Of a DNA stretch of 60,982 bases, positions 46,307-54,273 are shown in pieces. The stretch covers positions 1-60,982 of the forward strand of contig CANHQP010000020.1 in NCBI GenBank assembly GCA_947462925.1. The letters run 5' to 3'. The number at the start of each line of letters is the position of its first letter. Within the stretch, counting starts at the first letter, position 1. The position numbers were made by a program, and so were the translations under genes. Origin of the DNA: Flavobacteriia bacterium. Its GTDB lineage: Bacteria > Bacteroidota > Bacteroidia > Flavobacteriales_D > Crocinitomicaceae. Under the pieces are notes generated by a model. It had not been told where the DNA came from and did not search any database. It was given only the letters and a program-made list of their open reading frames with translations.

Positions 46307-47354
46307 TAATCACATTTTCCATCTTCTAGATTACCTAGAAAGTATTCAAAATGAAGACGGTGGTTTCGATAGGAAGCGAATAGTGTCTGGTTTTTATAAG
46401 CAAGAGGATTGGCATCATAGTCATACTAATACTCATTTTGATACTGCAATTCCCTTGATTCCGCTTTGTTTTATGAATGATAGTAAATCAGCAAAAATTG
46501 TCCAAAATGGAATAAATAAAATAAAAAAGAGAAATTTAGATAATTTTCTTTGGTCATGGGCAGATTCTAAACCTGTACCTTATTGTACTGATGACACCTC
46601 CTTTTGTTCCTATGTTTTGGAAAAAAATGGTTTTGAGATAGATAACAAGAATTTTTTGAATGAATTTATCGACGAAAATCAACATTACTTATTTTTTATT
46701 TTGCCTCAAAAAAAATCAAAAAATATTCGGTTGTTAACTTATATTAAGTTACTATTACAGCGTAAAAAGATTTTAAATTCAATCAATTTTTTAGATGATC
46801 AAATGGTAGAAAGCGATCATGAATTTTCTAGTACTTGTATTAATTTACTCTATCTTAATAGGATGGAATCAAATATAAAGGTGTGGGAAAAAATAAAAAT
46901 GCAATTTAGTTCGGGTAATTTAGACCATACTTATTACATTGATATTTATCACTCATTTTATCACTATGCACGATTATTTTATTATGGAAATCACAAAGAT
47001 TTATTGCCTGAAACCGACAGATTAGATCAATATATTAATCAATTATATGCTGGTTTAGGTGAAATTTCAAATTCTCCAAGGCACATTTTGTTTGCGAATT
47101 CGTTGCTTTTTCTCGACGTTAGTTTAGAATCTCACAGTGGCCTAATAAATAAGTGCATGGAAATGTTAACTGAATTAGATTACAAAAATCACATGGTCTA
47201 TTATTCAAGTCACAACATAAGGCCTTTAAGGTCAAACGAAAAAAAACCTTTTGTTTATTTTGGATCATCAGCTATTAATTGTTCTCTGTATATCGAATTT
47301 TTAAACATTTATCGAAAAAGAAATTTTGGGTTGTATTACGGAAATAATTCATAG
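46284..47354 (+). CDS. Class II terpene-cyclase-like (alpha/alpha toroid) protein with variant DxDD motif
   Basis: A 356-residue protein. The start ILDYLE-like LLDYLESIQNEDGGF matches the QxxxGGF/W type repeat of squalene-cyclase and prenyltransferase toroids. At 101-120, CTDDTSFCSYVLEKNGFEID lines up with the class II cyclase block DxDDTAxxxRLLRLHGYxV: the first Asp is Cys, the next two acids and the helix are kept. In squalene-hopene cyclase the middle Asp is the proton donor, retained here as Asp103. Length is about half that of full class II cyclases. It could be a minimal cyclase, or a fold relative with another function. Overlaps the P450 gene. Confidence 0.6.
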   Translation: MIHLKEIDNHIFHLLDYLESIQNEDGGFDRKRIVSGFYKQEDWHHSHTNTHFDTAIPLIPLCFMNDSKSAKIVQNGINKIKKRNLDNFLWSWADSKPVPYCTDDTSFCSYVLEKNGFEIDNKNFLNEFIDENQHYLFFILPQKKSKNIRLLTYIKLLLQRKKILNSINFLDDQMVESDHEFSSTCINLLYLNRMESNIKVWEKIKMQFSSGNLDHTYYIDIYHSFYHYARLFYYGNHKDLLPETDRLDQYINQLYAGLGEISNSPRHILFANSLLFLDVSLESHSGLINKCMEMLTELDYKNHMVYYSSHNIRPLRSNEKKPFVYFGSSAINCSLYIEFLNIYRKRNFGLYYGNNS

Positions 47355-47380
47355 TAGCATAATTCACTTTATTAATTAGT

Positions 47381-48538
47381 ATGTCTAAAGTAATTAAATC
47401 AATTTCTAGTAAACTCAATTTTTTCAGTTACTCTTCAAGAATGAATAATTGGCAATTTAGTTTTTTGCCATTTGTTGCTGGTTTAAATTACTTTTGGGTA
47501 CTTTTTTTTGATGTCCCCTTAAAAATACAAACTTTATTTATAACTTTATTATTTGTCTGTTCTTCAATAGGTTTTGCTTCACTTGGGTTCTTTATTAACG
47601 AATTATTTGATATTGAATCTGATGAAAGGGGTGGGAAAAGGAACAGATTAAAAAATATCACGTTTAATCAAAAGTGCCTATTCCTAGTCATCACCTTTTT
47701 TATTATTTTTTTGCCTTGGGTTTATTTGCCTTCCGATTCATGGACTTGGATACTATTGATAGCTGAAATTATTCTATTTTTAGCTTATTCGATGCCATAT
47801 GTAAGATTAAAAAATAATCCATTAATTGCTATTTTAGTTGATTCTCTTTATGCTTATGTAATACCTACTTTACTTTCATATCATACTTTCGCACTATTTT
47901 CCAAGCAGCCACATTCTGTTATTATTTCGATTTTTTTACTCGCTCTGTTGCTTACTGGGCTGAGAAATATTATTATTCATCAAGTCGAAGATATAGAGTT
48001 TGATAGAAAGGCAGAGATGGTCACATTTCCGCTGGTCTTTGGGTTGAAAGCAAGCCAAGAAAGTTTAAATTACCTATTATTTTTTGAATTTATTTCTGTA
48101 GGTTCAAGTTTGTTTTTTTTTAGCATTGAAGAAAATCTTATTTTTTATATTTTTATATTTTATTGCTTTCAAATTTTATTTTTTGGCTGGAATTTTATTA
48201 GGAATTATAAAAAATCACTAAATACTGCTGATTATTTTTTTCCAAACTATTTTTTACACATTAATTTATCATTGATTTCTTTGTGTTTATTGTTTCAAAA
48301 AAATAATCTTTGGCTAATAGTTTTGATTTTGCATTTTTTGTTTCTAGTCTCAAATCAAGCTAAAATAAATATTTTGCATTCAATTTATAAGCTTATTTTA
48401 GATGTTTTGAAAGGGTTTAAATCAATTATTGGGTTTGTTGTTAATAGATTGATTTATTGCGGTTTTTTGCTATTTGGAATAGATTTAATTAAAGAAAATA
48501 AATCAGCCCTTGAGTTTTTAAGAAAAAAATATAAATAG
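47381..48538 (+). CDS. UbiA-family membrane prenyltransferase
   Basis: A 385-residue integral membrane enzyme that joins an isoprenyl diphosphate to an acceptor. The first Asp-rich motif is N73xxxD77xxxD81 in NELFDIESDERGGKRN, and the second is D204xxxD208 in HQVEDIEFDRKAE; both bind magnesium diphosphate. The YSMPYVRLKNNPLIAILVDSL segment is typical of the family. The protein is about 80 residues longer than usual UbiA enzymes, with extra hydrophobic helices at the end and a short basic tail. Acceptor unknown. It is the membrane step of the cassette, 26 bases after the cyclase-like gene. Confidence 0.88.
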   Translation: MSKVIKSISSKLNFFSYSSRMNNWQFSFLPFVAGLNYFWVLFFDVPLKIQTLFITLLFVCSSIGFASLGFFINELFDIESDERGGKRNRLKNITFNQKCLFLVITFFIIFLPWVYLPSDSWTWILLIAEIILFLAYSMPYVRLKNNPLIAILVDSLYAYVIPTLLSYHTFALFSKQPHSVIISIFLLALLLTGLRNIIIHQVEDIEFDRKAEMVTFPLVFGLKASQESLNYLLFFEFISVGSSLFFFSIEENLIFYIFIFYCFQILFFGWNFIRNYKKSLNTADYFFPNYFLHINLSLISLCLLFQKNNLWLIVLILHFLFLVSNQAKINILHSIYKLILDVLKGFKSIIGFVVNRLIYCGFLLFGIDLIKENKSALEFLRKKYK

Positions 48539-48539
48539 G

Positions 48540-50312
48540 ATGTGCGGAATTACCGGAATTATTAAGTTAGATGGAGACACCTCACCTGACGTTATTTTAA
48601 AAATGAATAATTCTTTGATTCATCGAGGACCAGATTGTGGGAATTTCTATATTTCTGAAAATAAAAAAATTGCATTAGGCCATCGCCGATTATCTTTCCT
48701 CGACTTATCAGACGATGCAAGTCAACCAATGAGAGATATTTCAAGACGTCTTACTTTAGTTTTTAATGGTGAAATATATAACTATTTAGAATTAAAAGAA
48801 GAGTTGCAACTCTATTATGATTTTAAAACTAAGTCAGATACTGAGGTAATCTTAGCGGGTTACATTAAGTGGGGAATAGATGTTGTAAATAAACTCAAGG
48901 GAATGTTTGCCTTTACGCTTCTTGATGAAAGGGAAAATCGATTATTTATGGTTAGAGATAGATTTGGGATAAAACCTTTATACTATTCAATTTGTGATGA
49001 CAAGTTAATTTTCGCCTCGGAATTGAAGGCAGTTTTAGCTTCAAATGAGGTCCCAAATGAGATTGATTTTAGTGCTTTTTGTGATTTTTTTGTTTATCGT
49101 TACATTCCATCTCCAAAGACCATTTGGCAAAATGTCAAAAAACTTGAACCTGCACATTACATTGAAATAAATACAGAAAATCTGACTCATAAACTTACAG
49201 AATATTGGCGACTTAAGTCTGGCGAAAATATCAGAGATGAAGTGGAAATAATTAGTAAAGTAAATTCTATCCTTTCTACTTCGGTTTGTGAACATGTTCG
49301 AGCTGATGTACCAATTGGTTCTTTTCTAAGCGGAGGCTATGATAGTAGCGCATTAGTTCTCTTGATGAAAAAAATAAAATTGAATCCAGAAACTTTTTCA
49401 ATTGGGTTTTCAAATTGGGAGAAAAGTGAAGATCAATATGCGACAATCGTGGCTAGACATCTAGAGGTTCCTAATAAAGTTATGGTTGCTGATGAAAAAA
49501 GTTTGGAATTAATTGATTTACTATCTCAAGTTTATGATGAGCCACTTGCTGACATTTCGATTGTACCCACCTACTTAGTTAGTAAATTAGCTAAATCAAG
49601 CGTGAAAGCAGTTTTAAGTGGTGAAGGAGCTGATGAGATTTTTGGAGGTTATTCGTGGCAGAAAGATTTCTTTAAACTGAGCACAACAAGTTCCTTTTTG
49701 AAAAGAATTCGAAACAAATTTAAACCTATAGATACTGTCGATTTTTACGCAAATGCCATGGCTATGGGATTTTTTGATTCTAGTGAACTAAAGAAAATGC
49801 TTCATCCAAATCTTCACAAATATGTTCCAAAGGATGTACACTGGTTCTATAGAAAACACTTTAAAGGAGAATTGTCTGCATTAAAATCAATTCAATATTT
49901 AGATATGAAATGTTTTATGGGTGAATTGGTTTTGACAAAAGTCGATCGTGCAAGCATGGCGAATTCACTTGAAGTTAGAGTCCCATTTTTGGATCATGAA
50001 CTACTTGAATATATTTTTGATTTAAAAGAAACGTCTTATTTTAAACCCGAGTTCACTAAATTTGCACTCTATAAAAATATTTCACAAGATCTTCCAATTG
50101 AAATACTTAACAGACAAAAACAAGGCTTTGTTGGTCCAGATTCATACTATATGAATATTGAATGGTATAAGGATCAGTTAAAAAATTGTAAATTGGTCGA
50201 ATATAAATTAATCAATCAATCATACTTAGATAATTTGATGAATGAAACCTACACATGGAAGCTCTGGAAGATATTAATTATGGAAAAATGGTTTAAAAAA
50301 TGGGCCCTTTAA
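48540..50312 (+). CDS. asnB: Asparagine-synthase-type glutamine amidotransferase
   Basis: A 590-residue class II amidotransferase. Cys2 after Met removal is the glutaminase nucleophile (MCGITGI), with RGPD and FNGEIYN as substrate-binding blocks. The C-terminal synthetase domain has the PP-loop SGGYDSS at 264-270, where the second position is Tyr rather than the common Leu. In glycan and natural-product loci such enzymes amidate carboxylates such as uronic acids or acyl groups. One base after the UbiA stop. Asparagine synthesis for general metabolism is possible, but the operon context argues for a pathway-specific role. Confidence 0.88.
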   Translation: MCGITGIIKLDGDTSPDVILKMNNSLIHRGPDCGNFYISENKKIALGHRRLSFLDLSDDASQPMRDISRRLTLVFNGEIYNYLELKEELQLYYDFKTKSDTEVILAGYIKWGIDVVNKLKGMFAFTLLDERENRLFMVRDRFGIKPLYYSICDDKLIFASELKAVLASNEVPNEIDFSAFCDFFVYRYIPSPKTIWQNVKKLEPAHYIEINTENLTHKLTEYWRLKSGENIRDEVEIISKVNSILSTSVCEHVRADVPIGSFLSGGYDSSALVLLMKKIKLNPETFSIGFSNWEKSEDQYATIVARHLEVPNKVMVADEKSLELIDLLSQVYDEPLADISIVPTYLVSKLAKSSVKAVLSGEGADEIFGGYSWQKDFFKLSTTSSFLKRIRNKFKPIDTVDFYANAMAMGFFDSSELKKMLHPNLHKYVPKDVHWFYRKHFKGELSALKSIQYLDMKCFMGELVLTKVDRASMANSLEVRVPFLDHELLEYIFDLKETSYFKPEFTKFALYKNISQDLPIEILNRQKQGFVGPDSYYMNIEWYKDQLKNCKLVEYKLINQSYLDNLMNETYTWKLWKILIMEKWFKKWAL

Positions 50313-50324
50313 GTTTTTTTTGAT

Positions 50325-51266
50325 ATGAGTAGAAAAAAAATTTTCATTACCGGAGCTGCTGGATTTATTGGTTTTCATCTTCAAAGAGAATTATCCAAAA
50401 AATACTTGGTAGATGGGATGGATGAACTAGATAATAGTAAAAAGGCATCACTAATTCGAAATCAATATAATACTAACGTTAGGCAGGATAGCGTTCAAAA
50501 TTCTTTCTTGAATAAATTAGAGGAGAAACCAAATATTTTGATCCACCTGGCAGCTGAAACTGGAATTTCTGGATCTCTTTTAAATCCAACATTATATTTT
50601 CAGCAAAATATTGAAGGTACTTTTAATGTCTTGGAACAATGCCGTAAAAATGGTGTGAAATATTTGATCTATGCAAGTAGTTCCTCCGTTTATGAACCAA
50701 ATCAATCTGTTATGTCTGAAGATTCTCCCACGAACAATCAACTTTCATTTTATGGAACTAGCAAAAAAATGACAGAATTGATGATTGAAAATTACTGTAA
50801 ACAGTTTGGTCTGACTGCCATTGGATTGCGTTTTTTTACAGTATATGGATCTTGGACAAGGCCTGACATGGCTGCTTATAAATTTATGACTGCTATCAAT
50901 GAAAATAAACCAATTACTTTATATAATCAAGGAAATGTTTACCGGGATTTTACACATGTTAGTGATATTGTGCATTCCATTTCGTTGCTTCTGGATAAAA
51001 TTCAGAAAGAAAAAGAGGGTTTTCACGAAATTTTCAATATCGGTTTTGGCTCTCCCATTTCCATAAAGGAATATGCAACAATAATTGCTCAAAATCTCAA
51101 TAAAGAACTGATTTATGAGTTTAAAGAATTACCTCAAAATGAGCTGTTCTCCACCCATTGTGACACTACTAAACTAAATTCGTATATACATTACAAACCA
51201 ATTTGTAAAGTTCAAGATGGGATTTTTGAAATGACTAATTGGTTTAAAAATTTTCGATATGTCTAA
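50325..51266 (+). CDS. NAD-dependent sugar epimerase/dehydratase (SDR)
   Basis: A 313-residue extended SDR enzyme. NAD-binding ITGAAGFIGFHL lies at the N-terminus, AETGISGSLLNP is the substrate-side loop, and the active-site pair is YGTSK with Ser in YASSSSVY. The pattern resembles UDP-glucuronate 4-epimerase or UDP-galactose epimerase types; the exact nucleotide sugar is not certain. It provides a sugar donor for the surface glycan. Overlaps the next gene by 8 bases. Confidence 0.85.
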   Translation: MSRKKIFITGAAGFIGFHLQRELSKKYLVDGMDELDNSKKASLIRNQYNTNVRQDSVQNSFLNKLEEKPNILIHLAAETGISGSLLNPTLYFQQNIEGTFNVLEQCRKNGVKYLIYASSSSVYEPNQSVMSEDSPTNNQLSFYGTSKKMTELMIENYCKQFGLTAIGLRFFTVYGSWTRPDMAAYKFMTAINENKPITLYNQGNVYRDFTHVSDIVHSISLLLDKIQKEKEGFHEIFNIGFGSPISIKEYATIIAQNLNKELIYEFKELPQNELFSTHCDTTKLNSYIHYKPICKVQDGIFEMTNWFKNFRYV

Positions 51267-52434
51267 AAATTGCTTTGTTTTTGTAGTTTGTGGTTCGAAA
51301 GAACACATTGACACGCTGCATTTTTCAATGACTTATTTGAAAAGATTTTCTCAGCAAGAAATTTTGGTATTAACTGATTCTTCAAGAAATGAAATTCCAA
51401 TTATTCATGAAAATATTATTGATGTCCAAACACCTGCTGCTTTCAATCATCACCAAGCAAGTATTTACCTGAAAACAGGAATTTTTCAATTTGTGCCCAA
51501 AGGAAATTTGTACTGCTATTTAGATACTGATATTATTGCTTTTAGTAATGAGGTTGATCACATTTTCACTCAATATCAAAGCCCAATTTCCTTTGCACCA
51601 GATCATTGTAAAATGTTGTCTTTTAGCTCTTACGCAGTAAATTGTACTTGTCAAGAAATGTTCAAAGAGGCACGTGATAAGTTTGATCTTGCGCTCGATG
51701 AGGTTGACCCCTACAGGAATTCATCAGATGAAAAGGTGAAAATATATAGGAGAAAGCTTCAAAGTCACTACCATAAATTGAGGAAAAATAAATTGAAAGC
51801 TGTAATTACTGCTCTTCGATATTTCCTTGCGCCAAAAGTCTTTAAACTAAAGGATGATATCATTTTTGACAAAAAACAGCGCGTTTGGAAAAATGTTGAT
51901 GAGATTGTTTTTATGAAGGACTTTAATATAAGAAAAGTGGCCAAAAATTGTGGATTAGGCTGGAGTACAATCAATCATGAACCAGTTTTTAAATCTGGAA
52001 TAAGTTTGTGGAAAGATGAATGTTTTCATCTAAAGGAATTGATAAAAAGTAAATTTGATATCGAAATTACAGTGAATGATTTTCAACATTGGAACGGTGG
52101 TGTTTTCCTTTTTGATGACCAATCATTTGACTTCTTACAAAATTGGTTTGATTTTACTATGGAAATCTTTAAGGATGGCAATTGGAAAACCAGAGATCAA
52201 GGAACTTTAATCGCAACTGTTTGGAAATTTCAACTTCAAAATCATCCCACGTTGAATAAAAAATGGAACCTCATTGCAGATTATTATAATCAAGAATTAG
52301 AATGGCTTGAAGGGGTAAAAATTCAACTACATGAGGATGAGGTGTATGAGCCTAAGCTAATTCATGTTTATCATCATTTCCAAGATACAAACTGGGAGTT
52401 TTGGAATCAATTAATGGAAAACCTGAAAGAATAA
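51259..52434 (+). CDS. GT-A-like glycosyltransferase, unclassified
   Basis: A 391-residue soluble protein. A nucleotide-sugar-transferase-like core is visible: YCYLDTDIIAFSN carries the DxD (Asp-Thr-Asp) metal site, and FQHWNGGVFLFDDQSFDFL with TRDQGTLIATVW is the GT8/capsule-type acceptor-side block. The middle section 140-240 is rich in Lys/Arg, possibly for membrane contact. It has the same general plan as the gene at 53360. Sugar and acceptor unknown. Confidence 0.65.
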   Translation: MSKNCFVFVVCGSKEHIDTLHFSMTYLKRFSQQEILVLTDSSRNEIPIIHENIIDVQTPAAFNHHQASIYLKTGIFQFVPKGNLYCYLDTDIIAFSNEVDHIFTQYQSPISFAPDHCKMLSFSSYAVNCTCQEMFKEARDKFDLALDEVDPYRNSSDEKVKIYRRKLQSHYHKLRKNKLKAVITALRYFLAPKVFKLKDDIIFDKKQRVWKNVDEIVFMKDFNIRKVAKNCGLGWSTINHEPVFKSGISLWKDECFHLKELIKSKFDIEITVNDFQHWNGGVFLFDDQSFDFLQNWFDFTMEIFKDGNWKTRDQGTLIATVWKFQLQNHPTLNKKWNLIADYYNQELEWLEGVKIQLHEDEVYEPKLIHVYHHFQDTNWEFWNQLMENLKE

Positions 52435-52439
52435 AGGCT

Positions 52440-53327
52440 ATGAAAATTGGGTTTTGGATTGAAGTTAAAACAGTATGCCATTGGATCATAATTGCCTATA
52501 ATAGTTGGAAGTACAAGAAAAATGATTTTGCTAATCCAATGATTCGTGACATTGAAGACACAACTGATTTTGCAATAAATAATGCAAAGTACTATATTGG
52601 TTTTCTTCCTGTTAAAGATGCTCGATTCTTGAAAGATAAGGTTGTACTAGAAATTGGTCCAGGACAGGATTTTGGACTGCAACTTTTACTTTTGGGTTTT
52701 GGTGCGAAAAAAGTAATTTTGGTAGATAAATATTTAGGTGAATGGAAGGATGAATATCATTCTTTGGTCTATAAACGGCTATTATCAAAAGCAGAAATTG
52801 AATTTCCAGAAGTTGATTTTATTCAATTGAAAGAAGTTATTCATCGCGGATCACATCAAATTGAAGGACTTGAATTCCATCATGTTGGATTGGAAAATGT
52901 TAATTTAATCCCTTCAAATTCAGTAGATATTTCATTTTCAAATGCCTGTTTCGAACATTTACTGCATAGCGAAAAAGCCATCAAAGAGTTGGCTCGAATT
53001 TCAAAATTAGGGGGACTAGGTTTTCACCAAATTGATTTTAGAGATCACAGAGATTACGATAGGCCTTTGGAGTTTTTGACATTTTCCAAATTCGGCTTTG
53101 AAATCATTTTAAGGTTGTCAAACTGTTGTTTTGGAAATCGTTTGCGGTATACCGACTTTAAATATCTATTTAATAAATATGGCTTCAGTTTCACTTTTAA
53201 TGCAGATATTTTTGCAGAAGAGGTTTATATCGATGAGGTTTTAGAACGTTCAATTTCAAAATTTCGCAAAATGTCAAAAGAGGAAATCGCTATTTTGAGT
53301 GGTCAGTTTAGTTTAATCAAAATTTGA
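52440..53327 (+). CDS. SAM-dependent methyltransferase
   Basis: A 295-residue class I methyltransferase; ATG at 52440 preferred to an upstream TTG inside the previous gene. Motif I VVLEIGPGQDFGLQLL binds S-adenosylmethionine, an acidic VDKYLG follows at the end of strand 2, and SVDISFSNACFEHLLHSEKAIKELARI is the motif IV/V region seen in methyltransferase 11/25 types. It probably methylates a sugar hydroxyl or carboxylate in the glycan, a common capping step. It follows the previous gene by 5 bases. Confidence 0.82.
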   Translation: MKIGFWIEVKTVCHWIIIAYNSWKYKKNDFANPMIRDIEDTTDFAINNAKYYIGFLPVKDARFLKDKVVLEIGPGQDFGLQLLLLGFGAKKVILVDKYLGEWKDEYHSLVYKRLLSKAEIEFPEVDFIQLKEVIHRGSHQIEGLEFHHVGLENVNLIPSNSVDISFSNACFEHLLHSEKAIKELARISKLGGLGFHQIDFRDHRDYDRPLEFLTFSKFGFEIILRLSNCCFGNRLRYTDFKYLFNKYGFSFTFNADIFAEEVYIDEVLERSISKFRKMSKEEIAILSGQFSLIKI

Positions 53328-53359
53328 ATTTCATTACTTTATTCGTATTTTTATAGATT

Positions 53360-54256
53360 GTGAAAACTGCATTTTGTACCATATCCACTAAAAGTCATTT
53401 ATTCAAAAGTTTATCGCTTCTTGAGTCAATGAACGACGTGTCAAATGCTGATTTATTTTGTTTGATTACTGATAGTAATCATGCGCAGAGTGCTGAAAAT
53501 GTGCTCTTCCATTTTTTGGATGATTTGATTTCTTTGCCTGCGCTAGCAATAAAAAACAGGTACAGAAATGATGCTTTAAGGTGGTCATTGAAACCTGTTT
53601 ATCTTAAATTTTTGATTGAAAAAGGTTATGATAGCGTTATTTATTGTGACAATGATATTTTTTTCTTTGATTCGCCACAATTTTTATTTGAAAAATTAGT
53701 CGAGAAATCCTTCTTATTGACACCTCATTTTTATCCGTCAAATCCTTCAAACAATCAAAATTGGTTGGAAGCGAATTTTCGTGTTGGACTTTATAATGCA
53801 GGTTTTATTGGGGTTTCGATAAAGGGAGTTGAGATTTTGGATTGGTGGACAAATTGCTGTTTGTATAATGTCAAAAAATCTTTTTGGCGTGGACTTTTTG
53901 ATGATCAAAAGTATTTAGATTTAGTACCTGTAAAGTTTGATAACGTTGAAGTTGTGAAGCACAGAGGTTGTAATTTAGCAGGTTGGAATTCAGATGAAAG
54001 TGAAATTGTAAAAGACGAAAATGGACAGTTTTTAATTCAAAATGAACCTTTGATTTTTATTCATTTTACACCTCTCACGATTGAGAAATTTTCAATTTCG
54101 AATGCTGTTTTATTTCAAGCTTATCAGCAATATGAAGAAAGGTTGAGATTGAAAAATTCAGATTTTCAATTTTCAAATACAAAATTGACTAAAACCGCAA
54201 TTTCTAGCTACATTTACTACATTAGATGGAGGTTTGTGAGACTTTTAGAGAAATAA
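53360..54256 (+). CDS. GT-A-like glycosyltransferase, unclassified
   Basis: A 298-residue protein read from a GTG start at 53360, since no ATG fits. The core VIYCDNDIFFFDSP contains the DxD-type site (Asp-Asn-Asp). LYNAGFIGVSIKG and FDDQKYLDLVP are conserved in GT8/GT77-like nucleotide-sugar transferases. The end SYIYYIRWRFVRLLEK is basic and may lie on the membrane. It resembles the gene at 51259 in layout and could add the neighbouring sugar. Specificity unknown. Confidence 0.7.
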   Translation: MKTAFCTISTKSHLFKSLSLLESMNDVSNADLFCLITDSNHAQSAENVLFHFLDDLISLPALAIKNRYRNDALRWSLKPVYLKFLIEKGYDSVIYCDNDIFFFDSPQFLFEKLVEKSFLLTPHFYPSNPSNNQNWLEANFRVGLYNAGFIGVSIKGVEILDWWTNCCLYNVKKSFWRGLFDDQKYLDLVPVKFDNVEVVKHRGCNLAGWNSDESEIVKDENGQFLIQNEPLIFIHFTPLTIEKFSISNAVLFQAYQQYEERLRLKNSDFQFSNTKLTKTAISSYIYYIRWRFVRLLEK

Positions 54257-54273
54257 TATCGCATGTCGTACAA

